The notes: generated from the letters alone by a model not told the origin. DNA of 64,000 nucleotides from Liopterus haemorrhoidalis (GCA_963971575.1 OZ020611.1:23047279-23111278); one strand, 5' to 3'. Positions 32,222 to 47,600 are shown, counted from the first letter of the stretch. Program-made: numbers and translations.

Positions 32222-32696
32222 GGCCGCGGTCTGACTGATCAAGTGCTGTCAATCGTTTGATGTCGAGCAAATTTCAAACACACGTTAACTAAGGGCATGA
32301 GTCGCACTGAACCATCGTTTGTTGTCAAGTAGCATCAAGTTGTTTGTATTTCAAACCGGTTTGAATTTCACACGACGCTCGACGCAATAGCACATGCGCA
32401 TTTAGGCATATACAGTTCATAACCATATATTATTTGACAGTTGGAACGTCAAAAAAAAAAACAAAATTACAATATAGAGTAAAATGGACTCGCTAATTAG
32501 TATTAACTGTTTGATAGTATTATTTTAGGTTGGAATATGCACTATTTGACAAGTGAGAAACAAATTTACTTGACACTGAATGATCGATAATACTCGACCG
32601 TACTTGATCAGTCAGACTAGCTTTTAAATTTTTAAATGACGCTACACGACTCGGCGCTACGTTACACGACGGCGCTCGATCAGTCAGACTGCTGCC
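32222..32696. mobile_element. PIF/Harbinger-like MITE, TAA duplication
   Basis: 475 bp; inverted ends GGCCGCGGTCTGACTGATC and GGCAGCAGTCTGACTGATC (minus strand), flanked by TAA at 32219-32221 and 32697-32699. ACGACGGCGCTCGATCAGTC and similar phrases recur inside. No transposase. Confidence 0.7.
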
Positions 32697-32699
32697 TAA

Positions 32700-33770
32700 T
32701 TCACATAAACTGCAGCACAATACGCTACGAATATTATCCAAATATACGCTTCTGTTTAATTTAGCCAGTCACCACCAGATGTCTCACTGTTATTTGCAGT
32801 CGCGAATTGTCGGGGTTGCGCAAATCCGCAGCCAAAGTAAAAGCCATCACTGATAGACATTAACTGAAATAGTAACAATCGGAATTTATAGTCAAAATAT
32901 TTTGATATTTTTAAAAACTGTAGACATCCGAATATTGTCCTACTAGATATCTACGAAATTCTGGGTGTAAGGAAACTTCACACTCATTATGCTTCAGTTG
33001 TCAGAAATATGTTTTCTTACGTCCGTTTATAGTATACAGAAATCAGTTTGTGATTTACTAATTACTTTAGCAAAAATCTAAATTATATTAATGAGAAAAC
33101 CATTCCTATGCATTTATATTTTTTTAGGCGTTGTACTTTAGACTCAGTGATCAATGACCTCCCCTACCAAAAAGTCATATACCGCCATCTATTGAATGGT
33201 TTAGTTCACATTTACCACACTCGTAGCTCAGTTGCCGAGTTGGGTGTGTTCTAGTCGTTGTATTATTCATACGTCAAACAGAAAGTCATAGAAAAGTGGC
33301 TAGTTATTATGAAAAAAACCTGCAATACATACTGAACAAAATTATGAATTAAATATTCAAAACTTCATCTCAAGAAAGGTACTACTTTCAACTATTTTTA
33401 TGTAGTAATTACCATTGTAATATCAATGTATTTCATTCATTGTTTGTGTTGTATGTAATGGCTGCAGGTGAATGTTATATGGGATTCTTATTTACAAACA
33501 GAAAAATTGTAGTTCATGTAGAACAGACTTGTTTAAACTTGCTGTATACCATGCATTGTTTAATTAATTGAAATATAACTAAATAATTTAATTTATGAAC
33601 AAAATTTTGTATAAACGAACATGTTCCCTCCCAAATTGTACAAAACTTTGACTTATTTTCTCATTAAGTAATTGATAATGCACATGTACTTACAAAAATA
33701 CTTAATAAACCATACATAAATCGATTAGTTTATGATAAAATTGTATTAAAACACTTCAAAACTTTTTTCA
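32700..33770. other. Upstream region of smaug
   Basis: No coding signal. The splice acceptor TTTTTTCAG at 33763-33771 just before the start codon exon shows that at least one 5' non-coding exon lies upstream; AAG followed by GTACTAC near 33378 is one possible donor, but this is only a guess. Confidence 0.35.
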
Positions 33771-33789
33771 GAGTAAAAAAATTGCAAAA

Positions 33790-36700
33790 ATGGAGTTCAC
33801 ACAAATTCGGGACTATTCAGAATTTTGCGAACAATTGAGTGATATGCGTCTCAGATTTCATAAATGGGATAGCTGCGAAAGAACAGTTGCACTCTATTAT
33901 CTAATGAGTGGATTACCATTTGCAAATGCACGATTTTTACAGCACGTTCTTGAACATTGTATTTCTAACGTAGTTACACCAGAATTACAAGTATTAGAAC
34001 GCAATGCAAATGATGTTTTATTTATTCGTGGATTACTCTCTGAAAGACTACATGTAGCGTTAAATCGTCTGCTTATACATTTACCGTTACTAAGACCAGG
34101 CAATAAAGAAATTGCTGATAGTTATTTGACTGTTATTCGTAAGGTATTAACTGAATATATGAGTCCACCATATAAGATTTATAATGATTGTGTTGAAATT
34201 ATGTCGTATTTATTAATTCATCCAGCGTTCGATAAGGAGGATAAGAAATCTTTCAAACAATTATTAAGACAAATGGTTAACCGTGTATGTCCTGAGAGTT
34301 TCAATCATTCACCGGTTAACGAACAATTGAGTGATGAATCTGTTAGCCCTAATCCAGAGCCAAATCATTTAAATGTACAACCTGAAGCTTGTCTTCGAAT
34401 GGGGCGTAGATCAAATAGTTTAACCCCAGCGCAAACTAACTCACATGAAAATCTAGTACCGACACAAGAAGGCTGGTCTTCTCAAGAAAATTTAGCTACA
34501 GCTCCACAGAAACAGCGTAGTTATTCTTTATCAAACGATAAAAGTTTACCGTTAAATGTACCTAGCATGACTTCTAGTAGTTCAGAGACTAGATTACAAG
34601 ATCTACAATCAATGAGTAATCTTCCCGTAATGAAAGGAATAATATTCTGGTTAAAATCATTACGATTACATAAATACAGTTGGGTATTTACTAACCTAAC
34701 CTATGAACAAATGTTGAATTTGACTGAGGATAAGTTACAGTCGATGGGAATAACTAAAGGAGCTAGACATAAGTTACTTTTGAGCATCGGAAAGTTGAAA
34801 GAGCGGAGTACGATGATGACTGAATTGGAAACAGAAGTGATGAATGGAGGAGATTTGCTGGCTGCACTGAAGAAATTGAAGGCTGTATTACAGAGTCCTC
34901 TACAAGTTACTTCAGGTGAAGATTTACCATCTCAGTTCGTTAAAGTCATGGGCAAAGGTATGATATTTTTATTATTTATTATGAGATTTATAAGAGTTTT
35001 TAATATACAAATATTTAACTCAATGTACCGCGAAAAAAATTCTGATAACAGTGTATCCATCTATTGTCTAGTAATGAAAATAATAAAGTACACATGTGAT
35101 TGAAGAACACAGTTTTTTTTTTTTTGAATTTATTTAAAAATGGTAAACCGTAGCTTGTAATGGAGATTATTTTTGACAGCTACGACTCAAAATACATAAC
35201 TATACACATTTTGAAGTAAATCAGAGAGAAAAAAATTTTGCTTGAAAATCGAAAAGATTGTAGATTTGTAAGGGGTACCTTATAACTTTATACGTGGCAC
35301 TATTTATATAATTCAAGTGGCATATCATCCAAAATGTTAATAAATGAATTTTGTAAGAAATTTAAAAAACATCAGTATTAACATTTTGTAACAAAAAAAA
35401 ATGGTCCAAATAAATGTTTTCCCATAAGACAAACTAAACATTGATGTTTTGTGAATATTGACTTCGGCATTTAATAACCCAGTGAGGATTTTCATCAGAT
35501 TCTGAACACCCTGTATTACGTAAAAGAAATTTGACAACGTTTTTGAGGGTTTGAGACAAAGCAGGAGTTTTTTTGAAGAGTGACTTTTTTTTCGTAAAAT
35601 TAGTAATAAAAAAGTTTTCCATATGAGTGAGTGGAAATATAATATAGGTATGTTTTCGAATTGATTTTGAATAATATAAAATTTATGAAAATTATCCTGG
35701 AATTTTTTAAATTTTCACCTAGAAAATCCTTGAATATCCTGGAATTTAAATTTGAAAATTTAGTAGACACCATGTTATAGTTAATCACAACTCTGTCAAC
35801 ATTGTAACAAAAATTCAGCATTAAAATATACGTAATAAGTTCAAACTGGTTTAAACTAATTTATTATTCCTGTTTTTGTAAAATATCACCGACCACAGCG
35901 TATTGGTCTACTTTACTACATTTTAGCCTCAAACTGTACAGCAGCATTTAGTCCAATAATTTGGCCACCAGTTAGCGTATTAGAGCGTGTCACTTTTAAA
36001 TATGTACTTCAGGTTGCTATAAATAACCCTGGACGAGTAAAGGCCCTCAGCTACATGTAGGGCATCAAACTTTGTCCGCTGCTGTACACTTTCTCTTTGG
36101 GCCACCTATACGTAAATAACTATTAAACTATTGGACTTTTCCGCGGACCGAGGGTTAAGAAACAATGATTTGTATCAGTGGTGTCCAACATATCGCCTGC
36201 GGGCTGGGTCTTTCCCGAAACTATTTTATAAACAGCTCAACGAAATTACTGTTCTCACCTTTTTAAAATGATTTTTTAATTCACCCCCCCCCCCCCCCGG
36301 CCGGTCCTCAAATTATTTTCCAGACTCGTTTTAAGAGGTTTTCTGAATTTTTCCTCAATCGTTCTCAAATTATTTTCCGAATTTATAACCCTCTTCCCCA
36401 AAATGAAGTACTTGTTTAATATTTGGCCGCCAGTTCAACTCAGTTCGGCCCGTGATATATATATCTAGCATTAAATATGGCACCACTATGTGAAAATGTT
36501 TGATATCACTGGTCTACATACATATAAAAAACATACCTACTGTATATATCCACATATAGAGGGTTCAGAAGCCAATCAGTGTAAAGTTGGTTTTACACAG
36601 TTCAATTAATTGATCAATAAATTAATCAAGTATTTTGTCATTTAATTGAAAAATTTATTGGTAACCTTGGAAACAAAACCATCACTTTACACACATCAAT

Positions 36701-38594
36701 TTATTTATCATTTTTTTTGATAACTTTTACCTTACCAACTGTAAAACATGTTGACATATTTATCAGAATGAAAATATTGAAAAAACCTGCACAAATTTAC
36801 GAGCTGTGAACAATAACAAAAGAAATAACCTAGATGATGGTAAATTAGAACGTTCGAAGTCCTGTCACATTTGAAAACGAAACACAAACAATATATTTAG
36901 AGGTTATGCTACAACTAAACAGTTGGCAATATCTTAGCAGATAAAAATATACCTAGAATTCCCTAAAAAATTGCTGAAAAATTGATGAAAAATAGAACTT
37001 GTTCTATTTTCAAAATAAATTGATCAACTTTTTTGTCAATTAATTGACGAAATTTTGATACTTTATACACATCAATTAATTGATCAATAAATTGAATCGT
37101 GTAAAACCTACTTTAGTCAATAAACATTGAAAATGAGATAATTAATAGCGTATTCGATTGGGTGCTCTACTATGCACTCAGGTCACTCGGCGAGCAAGTT
37201 TCGTATTCGATTGGGCGAACAGTTGCTTTAGAGTTGATAAAATTTGTATTCCATTGGGAAAGGTAACTGCACTGAGAGTGCACTGTGTGAACTTTTTCTT
37301 GCTCTGGCTAAAGAGCAGAGCAGTGTTGAGCAATGTGGCGCGTAGCGTTATTTCAAAGCTAGTATGTTTATTAGAACTAACTGAATCTTTATAAAGTAGT
37401 GATGTATCTTTTTGTATAATAAATCAAATTAGGAAATTAAAAGACATAAAATAATTTAAAAAAAGTAACATTTTGAAAATATAAATAAACAGAAAACAAA
37501 TTATTGCAATCACAAAAATAAAATAATAAAAATTGATGTGAAGTGTGAATTTTCACACATTGCAGGGTTTCGCAGGTATATAATAAGTGAAGGCGGCATG
37601 CTGAGTGTGTAGGACAAATTTTGCTTTGTAGTAACCACGGCAAAATGAACGATCTTTTTAAAATAATTTATCGTCTGTTAATCTCAGAGCTTTAAAACCA
37701 AATTTTATGTTAAAATATTTTTTTGTTAATTTTAATTCGAATACCTAATATCATTATTTAGGTTTCTAAATAAGTGCAGTATTTTTTTTATATAACAAGG
37801 TTCATTAAGATTTTGAAAATTGGGCCTATGGCTTTCATTGGTTGTCTTAAATCATACGCTCCGCCCCTCTGGCTTCGTATAAATGACACAGAATGAAAAT
37901 ATAATTCCAATTGGTTATTAAATTTACGCTCTTGAAAATTAAATTCAAAATGTGCTAAAATATAACTAGAATTTTAGCAAATTAATTTAAACATAATAAA
38001 TATGAAAAAAAAAAAACAAAAAATAAAATTGATTCCACAAGCCAGGAACGAACCTGTGTAGTGAATAACGATCCTGTGTGGTTGTCGAGCAACTGAGCCA
38101 CTAGACCACCAAACGCTTATCAACTTAGTGTGTTATAAGAGTATAACATGTATGCATCGTCAACCAAAAAACACAAAAAATGCGTTATTTTCCGAAAACA
38201 TAATCTGATCAAAAATTCCTGTTGTACTATTCCGGTTCACACCATTATACATTACTTAGATTTTTTTCACATTTTTAGTTTAAACCATCTGGGCTACAGG
38301 GTGTGGGACAAACATTTTTTTGCACAATTTTGGCAAAAATCGCATCAAAATAATTTATTTTGCAAAAATAAAATTTTAATCGTTAATCCACGTACTAAGG
38401 GCTTTCATTTGATACCCTACTCAGAATTTTAAAAAAATATTTTTTTTTTCGATGAGCACATATTTGTTTATATTTTTAAGGGGATATGTTTTTTAGATGT
38501 TTTAGTATTTTTCCTATGTGCGGGTCAAAAAGTTGTACAAGCATGCCAATTTTCAACTCTCTAGGTTTAGCCGTTTGGCTACAATTTTTACCGA

Positions 38595-38628
<34 letters not shown>

Positions 38629-41600
38629 GACAAAATGACGGTATAAGGGTTTTTTGGTCATACCTACAAAACCTTAAAAATTATACATTAAGTATTTATC
38701 CTGCACTGTTAACGCAAGGAAATCACTGTATTTTTAAATAATTAATAATAACAATAATAAAAACGTATTCGATTGGGAGTTGCTCTGGCTCGCTCGCTAG
38801 TAAAATTCGGATAGAGCATGACGTCATTTGCTCGCTCACAGAGCAATTCTAGAGTAGTCCAATCGAATACGCCATAAGTCTTAAAGTACGAAAGTACCAA
38901 TGCTTGTAAAGATACGGAAGAATATTTTTATTGATGGATAACATAAAAATAAACTTAAGTACAAGATTGTTTTGTCAACTGAAAATTTTAACAACAAAGA
39001 GGTTCTTGAACTACGTAAGTTATTATCAGGGAAAATGTGACTTACACTATTGGCTTCTGAACCCTCCATATACATATATGTACATATGTATGTTCTTCCG
39101 TATTATACATTGAAGCTCAACCTACAGAGTCAGGTTTTATTTACATAACAATATTTATATAGTATATAATATTTCATATTTACATAACAATGGCTTGCAT
39201 TATAAAATTAACAAAAATGTCTACAACTACCTTTCCAATCGCTCCAATTTTGGTCTCCATGGAGTCCAAACACCAAAGTCCACACTATGACACACATTTT
39301 CAAGTATTTTCTGCATTTTTACCACTTAAAAATAACTAAAAACGGCAGAAAAAATGCAAACGCCACATGTAAAAATCACTACACTAAAAAATCAAGATGG
39401 CTAACCCTGATAAAGCTCATTAAGGAATAGTAATTAAAATTTTTTTTTTTTTTTTTTTAAATATGTTTTTGGACTTGGCTACTAAGGCCATTATCCAGTA
39501 GAAGCAATTTTATTTTGAAAATATTACAGAATGTTACAATCCACATTTTTTGGACAACACAAAATATCCATGCCATAACCGGGATTTGAACCCGAGCCCC
39601 CCATGGCCCAGCAGTTAGTACACTGCCACGCTAACCACTGCGCCACGGTGACCGGCTCCATTAAAAATTAATCAAATTGTTTAAAATAAATATTAATGAG
39701 ACTAAACACATATTTTTATATTTTATCAACAGTTTATAGGTGGTTGAAGTTTACCCAATGCCGAACTTTATTATTATTGAAGATAGGATATAACATTAAA
39801 TTTGAAACTTGCTTGATGATACTACATGATCTATAATAGTCTATATTTAAAATATCAATTCATTATCAAATACCTAAGGCATGTGATTATTTATGAAAAT
39901 TTTAAATAGAACACCGTATATATTTTTACTTAATTTGAGAGGCGCATAAATTACATATACAACATACAATCGTGTGACACAAATGTAACTTTGATGTTAA
40001 ATAAAGGCTCAACTAAAACAAATAAATGCATTAAGTAGATTGAAGTGAGTTCGGATGAAAATGTGTTCAGATAAGCGCGTTTTTTATACAATGCATGTTC
40101 ACACTATCGTGAGAGTCCTGTATATTTTTCGAAGAAAAAAAAAAAAAAAAATTATCCAATCAAAAATTCCGGCTGTAGTATTCAGGTTTGCAATAATGTG
40201 AATTTTTGTGATTTTTTAACTCGTCTGGAGTTCTCTTTATAAGACAAATTTAAAAATGCGTAGATTAAGGAAAATATTTTCTTTAATCTACGCCTTACCA
40301 ACTTACTTTTGATATTCCATCCCAAATATTTAATATCCCATCCCCCACGACATTTCAATTCCCCCCTTGCCAAGCACATGCGATTTTGGCACCTAGACAA
40401 AATGAAAATATTGCGTCTAGTTTTAATAGATGTAAAATAATTTTATTTTACTATTGTTTGCACCCTTCTGTAGTGATGAAGGTGGGGGGCACAAATGCTC
40501 TGTTACATGACCCTAGGTACGGTCCTGTATATGTTTTCATAAACCAAGTATCCCTCCCCCTCCTTAATGTTGTAAGTCTACATTGTTGTAGGTATACATT
40601 TTGAAGGCATTTATTTTGATATCAATTCTCTATATTTATAGTTCATGGCTCTACAGTTGACGTTGCGATGTATTATTTATTTAATAATTACATCAATTAA
40701 ATAATATACCTATTATATTTGTTAAATTTAATTGTTTATAAGTGTTGTGTGCTAAAGTCAGGTTATTTTGTTTCGTTTTTGATAATTGTAAAAATTACGT
40801 TCTAGTAGATAAATTCAACTTAAATTTATATTTTTGTCAGTCAACACAGGAAGTATGAATGAGTGTAATCATTTTAAATTGTGAAACATTTGTTAAATTA
40901 CGTCTTACTAAAAATTCAAGGATTTTATTTATAGTTAAACTAAATTATTATTATTAAAATAAAAAAATTAAAAAAACTTCAATTCTTAATCTATATTTTA
41001 AGGGAGATTATTTGATACTAACCTGCGAGCCCGTTGCAAGTCTCCCTCGATCTCTCTGCGGTCCTTCGCCTATCAACGCATATACAACGCATTGTATATA
41101 GAGCACCTGAGTATTTTTTAGTTTATAAAAAGTTTGAAGTTTTAAGGTATAAAAAAGACTTCATCCTGCGGAAAAAAATTCTAAATACGTTGGTGCAAAC
41201 CAGACTTTCTTCAGATAATTGAGGAGGTATTTTATAGCATTCAAACCGTCATTTGTAAGTATTGTAATTTTGAGATAGTCGCAGAAAACATTATACACTA
41301 GTTAATAATAAGTTTGGAATCTAATTTTTCGACCCATTTATTTTTAAGGTCCGAAACATTGAATTCAAACATGTCATTAAAATGTTAATGAAGAAAAATA
41401 CGAAAAATCACAACTTTAATTTTCCAAATAATCAGATAAAACCTCGTATTGAGGAACTTATTGATGGAAGATCATAGATTAATTATTCTTTGTACCATTT
41501 TACAAATCAAGCAAAAAATTAAAAAAATAAATATACACTTTAAAAATAGTAGTAGTATATTGGTATATGACCGATTATGACAGCCATTATTCACGAAGTT

Positions 41601-44600
41601 GACGTTTGAGTAGGGTGACCATTTTCTTAAGAAGGCAATGCGGGACGGAGCAAAAAAAAGGTCCTCATCTCCCAAATCCAAGTGAAGAGCAAAAAAAAAG
41701 ATCCTCATCTCCCAAATCCAAGTGAAGAGCAAAAAAAAGGTCCTGATTTCCTCAAATACAAGTTACAATGCGGGACTTTTGCGGGCCGCATCTTAATGTG
41801 GGACAAAATGTTAGAATGCGGGACAATCCCGCAAAATGCGGGACGAATTGTCACCCTACGTTTGAGCCCACGAGCCGCAGGCGAGTGGCGCAAATAATCT
41901 GAGTGAATAATGGCCATAATCGCGAGTATAATACTATACTTTTTCCACATTTATTAAACATATAAATTAGACTCAAAATTGATAATTTTAATGGAAGTGA
42001 TAGCATCATCCATGTTGCCTGCTACCACTACAGTTTTGGCCTCTCCCATTGCTACTACAGTGAATTATGGAAATGTAGGTTTGTGATTGGCCGTAAGCAG
42101 TGAATTATGAAACGATAATTCACTGTAGTTATTTAAGAATACTATTTTTCACGAAAAAAGTGGTAATAATTGCAATACAATTAAATAGGTGTGCAAAAAA
42201 ATATTTTTTTGTTCATGTTTGCACGTTTTAGTTTAATTTATTTTTTATTTCATATACATTTAACAATGCGGAAGAGTGATATTAATATCTCAATTATGAA
42301 TTTTATGTCACAAATCTGTTTTGATTGTTACCTCCTCGTTAGGTACAGAGTTCTTTGCAACAATTCTTGCTTGCAATTTTTTGCTTGTACATGCATTTTT
42401 TAGGCTTTCACTTGATGTAAATTATTAAAAACAATATTAAAAAACTTATTTAGAATCATAAAAACTGGCTTATGTTGCCATAAATGATGCCATCAATTCT
42501 ATTTTTTTTTTTTTTTAATCAGTGCGTCCCTTTTTAAATTTAGGTGTAACATACATACATACACAAAAACGAACTAATTTATATATTAGTATTAGTAAGT
42601 AAGTAAAATTAAGTTGTACTATTCCGGTTCACGTCAATGTGCATAAAGGGCGATTTATACGTCACTGACCCAGCGACGTATTTACATGACCCGTGTACCG
42701 GCCGTGAATTGTAAAAAATACAGAATATTTTTTTTATTTTCATCACAGAGATCTAAAACTATAAGATATACTAGGGCAGAGATGGGTGTCTACATGTTTT
42801 TGGGTTTGTCTAATTCACATGTAAACATCGCGTAGACAATGTAATATATGTGGTTTATGTCGACCATGTAGACAAAAAGAATGGGGATGAAAATACAGTG
42901 AGATCATTAATTTCTGAGCGTTATGCAATAATTAATAGAAACATTTAGTTATCAAACTTATTTCCAAGGACATGTACACATAGGCGTAGATTCGATTTTT
43001 ATTACCTTATACGAGTTAATTATTAAATGAACACTTTTTTTCTCTCTACACGCCAATGGGTTAATCACAAAAATATGAAGTTCGCAATAGAGTATTGTTG
43101 TTTCAATTTTTGATAAGTTTCCGTTGTAAACACAACGTAGACAAACTACAGGGTTGATTACGTGTAGAATATACATTTTATTCTCTACTGCACATCTCTG
43201 CATAAGGGGATAATTTAATGGTGCAATAATGCCCTTTAAGTTTTCCATAGCTTACTGTATGCTAGTTGTATCTAATATATTAATGAGTATGATTTTGTTG
43301 TAGTGTGCACACAGTTGCTAATGCTTCGTCAGCCAGCTGAGGAGAGCCTTACTCTGTTCTCTGGACTGTGTGAACGAGCAGAGACACTGGAGGCTTTTAA
43401 CGCAGAGCAGCAGAGGCGATTACAGTTGTGGAGAACACAACTTAATCGAGGAAACAATGTACCCATTCCCACACAGAGAAATAATGTTCAGTGCAATAAT
43501 GCTAGGTAAGTAAAATAAAATAATAGTTATTTATTTTATAAGTATCATAATGATTATTTATGGTTCAAGTTGTCTACAACGTTGTTTTAACTTCAGTTAA
43601 TAAAAATGTAGTATAGGCAATTCCATTCCAAGTTTGAAGGTGGCTTATAGTATAGGCCAGTGTTTCTCAACCAAAAACGTACCGCGGACCAGTATAATAT
43701 ATAATTTTCTAGCGCGGACCACTAATAATAATTGTTAATTAATTTTTTGCAAGAAAACACATATATTTAATGTACTACTAAATACATTTATTTTATTTGT
43801 AGAAAATCACAGAAAGTTTACAGAAAATGAACAAAATATAAATTATTTATATAAAAAATGTGCAAGAAAATAACAAAAAGAGTGCAAAAAACACATAAAA
43901 ACTTTCGCGGCCCACTAAAATTTTTCTAGAGACCACCTTTTGAGAAACACTGGTATAGGCTATTCCAAACCTTTAGGCAGAACGAAATGGAATTTGAATT
44001 TTCTTAAGTTGTCACGAGTTATTTTTTTCATGTTTGAAGGTGGCTTTTGCTAAACAAAATGATTGAAAGCTTAATTTAACTGATAAAAATTACTAGTTGC
44101 CAAAATCTAGTTCCGCTTAAACCAAAAAAACAGGCTATAGTTATTTATATCAAAATATTTTAATATTAATGATTTAAAAGTCAATAAAACTATGGTTTGG
44201 TAGGTTTGTTTTACCAATTTTTGTTTAAAATTCTTTTAGAACCTAAGGCACATAAAACGAGTAACCAAAAAGGGGCATATTTTAATTGCTGCAAATTTTT
44301 TAATGCACTGCCTAGCACAATCAAATCGGCATAATCAATCAATAAATTTAAAAAATTGTTAAAATGCCATCTGTTAGAAAAATCTCTGTACGACGTAAAC
44401 GATCTTGTTATATAAATGTATTGCAGTGTATTATTTTTATTTTTATTATTATTTTTATTGTATTTTTATTTTATTGTATTTTTGATTGCATTTTTATTTA
44501 AACTATATGACTTATGGTTGGTTTATATACGGAATAAGAATAAGGAATAGGAAATAAGAATAGTACACAAGAATAAAAAATATGAAACCGTTTATATAGG

Positions 44601-47600
44601 ACATAACATTTCGTCGCTGCGCCTGCGTACTTTCGTTAGCCTGTGTTTAACGTTTGTCACTTGACAGGTTCTTAAAACTTACAAGAATAATAAATAAAAA
44701 TAATAAATACATTTTATTGTTGTTTACAACCTTTTGATCACAACTGAAAAACATCTGTTGAATAAACTTTATTACGGCAGACATTTTTATTGCTGTGCGC
44801 AGGCTTATCGTGTCTTATTCTTGAAATAAGAATAAAATGTTGAAAGTTACCAACTATTCTTATGTTTAAGTTAAATTTCATTCCTATATAAACCGATATA
44901 CGGCGCAGCCATGTTTTAACATCTTGTGTACTATTCTTATTTCCTATTCCTTATTCTTGTTCCGTATATAAACTATATAAGCATTCCGTATATAAGCATT
45001 ACTATCATAAATGATTATTATATATATTGAAAATGTGATAAAAAAAAAAAAAAAAAATCGAAATTTTGAACCTTACAAAACCTTTTGAAAATTAAAAATT
45101 ATTTTGGCTCTTAAATAACGGCTAATGAATCGGCGCTTGGATTTTTTTCCTTTAACAATTCTTTTACCTGAATTCGGAATATCTAACAATATATATTTTT
45201 TTATAATCCCATCAAAATGTTCATAAGTTTTTTGATCATTTATTTTTTTCGTTATTTGAGTGCTAGAAGTTTCCATTTAATTTTTACCGACCGCCAACAT
45301 ATATAAGGGAGGTATTGTGATTATACCGATTTTGACATTTCGAGATTTCGATGGATCTCCACGAATTGAGGTCCCTACATAACGTTTTGACTAATTTTAG
45401 CATGATGTCTGTCGGTCTGTCTGTCTGTCTTTCTGTGTACACGTGCAGATCAAATTCGGCTAAAAGGATTTTAGCCGAATGGCACGAGTTGATAAACTTT
45501 TAATAAAAATCAGTTTACTACGATTTTAAGATTTTTGCGAATATTTCACAACAGAAATTATATTTCGAAAAAAATTATTTAACAAAAGTTGCTATAAAAG
45601 CAATAACTAACAACTTTTATTTGAGACATTTTTTTATAAGTATCTATTTTTCATACTTATATATAACGTTTCCATGGTCATGATAAATAATATCTTTGTT
45701 GGAAAATATTGGGCCAAGTTATTTCTACTTTGCTGCTAGAATGTATTTGTTTAAAATTGAACTTTCAAATTATATTATTATTGCATAAATATATATGTAT
45801 ATAGAGTGCCGTGAAAAAACAATAGTAGTTAAAAAAACAGTATGACATAATTGTGTATATTTTACGTGTGTGTATTTAACAAATTAATAAATCATTTAAT
45901 ATATCACATCAAGAGATAAATTTACTAAAAAATACAGTCCACTAATCCTAAATATTGGTCCAGTCGAGCCTGATGTGATATAAGTCGACGAATTATATAA
46001 CAATATATATCTACGAAGTCGATCATTCTACGAAGTGAAGAATCATTCTGCAGCAGTAATTCTACAATCTACGAAGAATAAATAAGAAATAAGATTGCAA
46101 GTTCAGGTCAGTTTGGTCAGGAATCAACGTTGACAGGTATCTGATTTTTAACAGGTGTATTGACAGGTTAGTTATTTTATTTCTTTTCCATTTTCAACCT
46201 AACTATTGTCATAATGGAAGCAAGTAAGCGTCAGTTATTAATAAAAGAGAGAGGTTTAGCCAAGGCAAGCCTAACCAGGATAGATACCTATGTACAAAAT
46301 TTCAAATCTGTTGATGATATTAATAATATTGTAGTACGACAGAAAGATTTGCCATCAATAAAGGACAAATATAATGAGGTTCAATATCAACTAGAAATAG
46401 AAGATTCTGATGAACATATGTTGGACCACGATAAGGACAGAGAAGCCTTTGAAGAGTTTTACTACAGTATACAAGCTAAAATGACAACAACTATTGAAGA
46501 ATCTGTGCGGAAACAATTGCACCCAACCTTAACTGGGATTCAAGGTACCAATTCATCTAGTCAAGGTAATATTAATACTATTAAATTACCAAAAATAAAT
46601 TTACCACTCTTCAATGGTAACTATACTACGTGGCTGAACTTAAGAGATATTTTTACCAGTCTAGTTATAAATAATGTTAATTTGTCATCTGTACAAAAAC
46701 ATCATTATTTAGTTAGCTCTCTAGAGGGCGAACCAATGGATTTAATTAAAAGTTTAACCATAAGCGAGGCAAATTTTCAAGTAGCATGGGATCTAATTTA
46801 TAATCGTTACAATCATTTGAAGATCATAACAGCAAAACATGCCAAAGCATTATTATCATTGTGTGCTGTTAAAACGGGTACTGCGTCAGAATACCGACAG
46901 TTACTGAATGAAGTTAGAAGTAATCTTACTGCAATCAAAGCCTTAAAACCTAAAATATCATTGCACGAAATTCTTGTTTCACAATTAATATTATCTAAAG
47001 TTGAAGCTACAATACGAAAAGAATGGGAAGTAGAGTCATCAAAACAAGCGGAACTCTTGTCTTTAGATGACCTATGTTCTTTTATTGAAATCAGATCCCA
47101 AGCTCTAGAAAGTATAGACACCGACACTGAAATTAAGCCTACTTATCATAAAACAAATATCTCATGCCCAAAATGTAGGGATGCACATTTCATTTATAAA
47201 TGCCCAAATTTTGAAAAACTCAGCATTACTGACAGGCATGCTTTCGTCAAACAAAATAAATTATGTTACAATTGTCTTTCGTCTTCACATAACATATCAC
47301 AATGTAATTCAAAAGGTTGTTTTACTTGTGGTTGGAAACACCATACCTTATTGCATCGTAATAATAAGGAGAATACATCGAGAAATAATCCATCCGAGAA
47401 GCACAACGACAGAGAAGAGCCATGGACTAGTTCGGTATCGTATTGCTCATTCAACGCACAATAACACAACCAAATTTTGTTACCAACTGCAATTGTTAAC
47501 ATACAAGACAATAATGGAAATCTTCATAAATGCAGAGCTTTACTAGATTCATGTTCTCAAACTCATTTTATCACGGAAGACTTAGCACAACGCCTGCATC

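Noticed and set aside
35490..35520. Minus-strand CTGATGA near 35500
   Set aside because: No GAAA box at a fitting distance and no pairing for stem I.
37158..37394. 78-codon ORF
   Set aside because: Lies in a repetitive element bounded by CGTATTCGATTGG; no domain.
39560..39656. Candidate tRNA gene
   Set aside because: Boxes A and B are present but the sequence continues into a SINE body with a poly(A) tail; acceptor stem pairing is not convincing.
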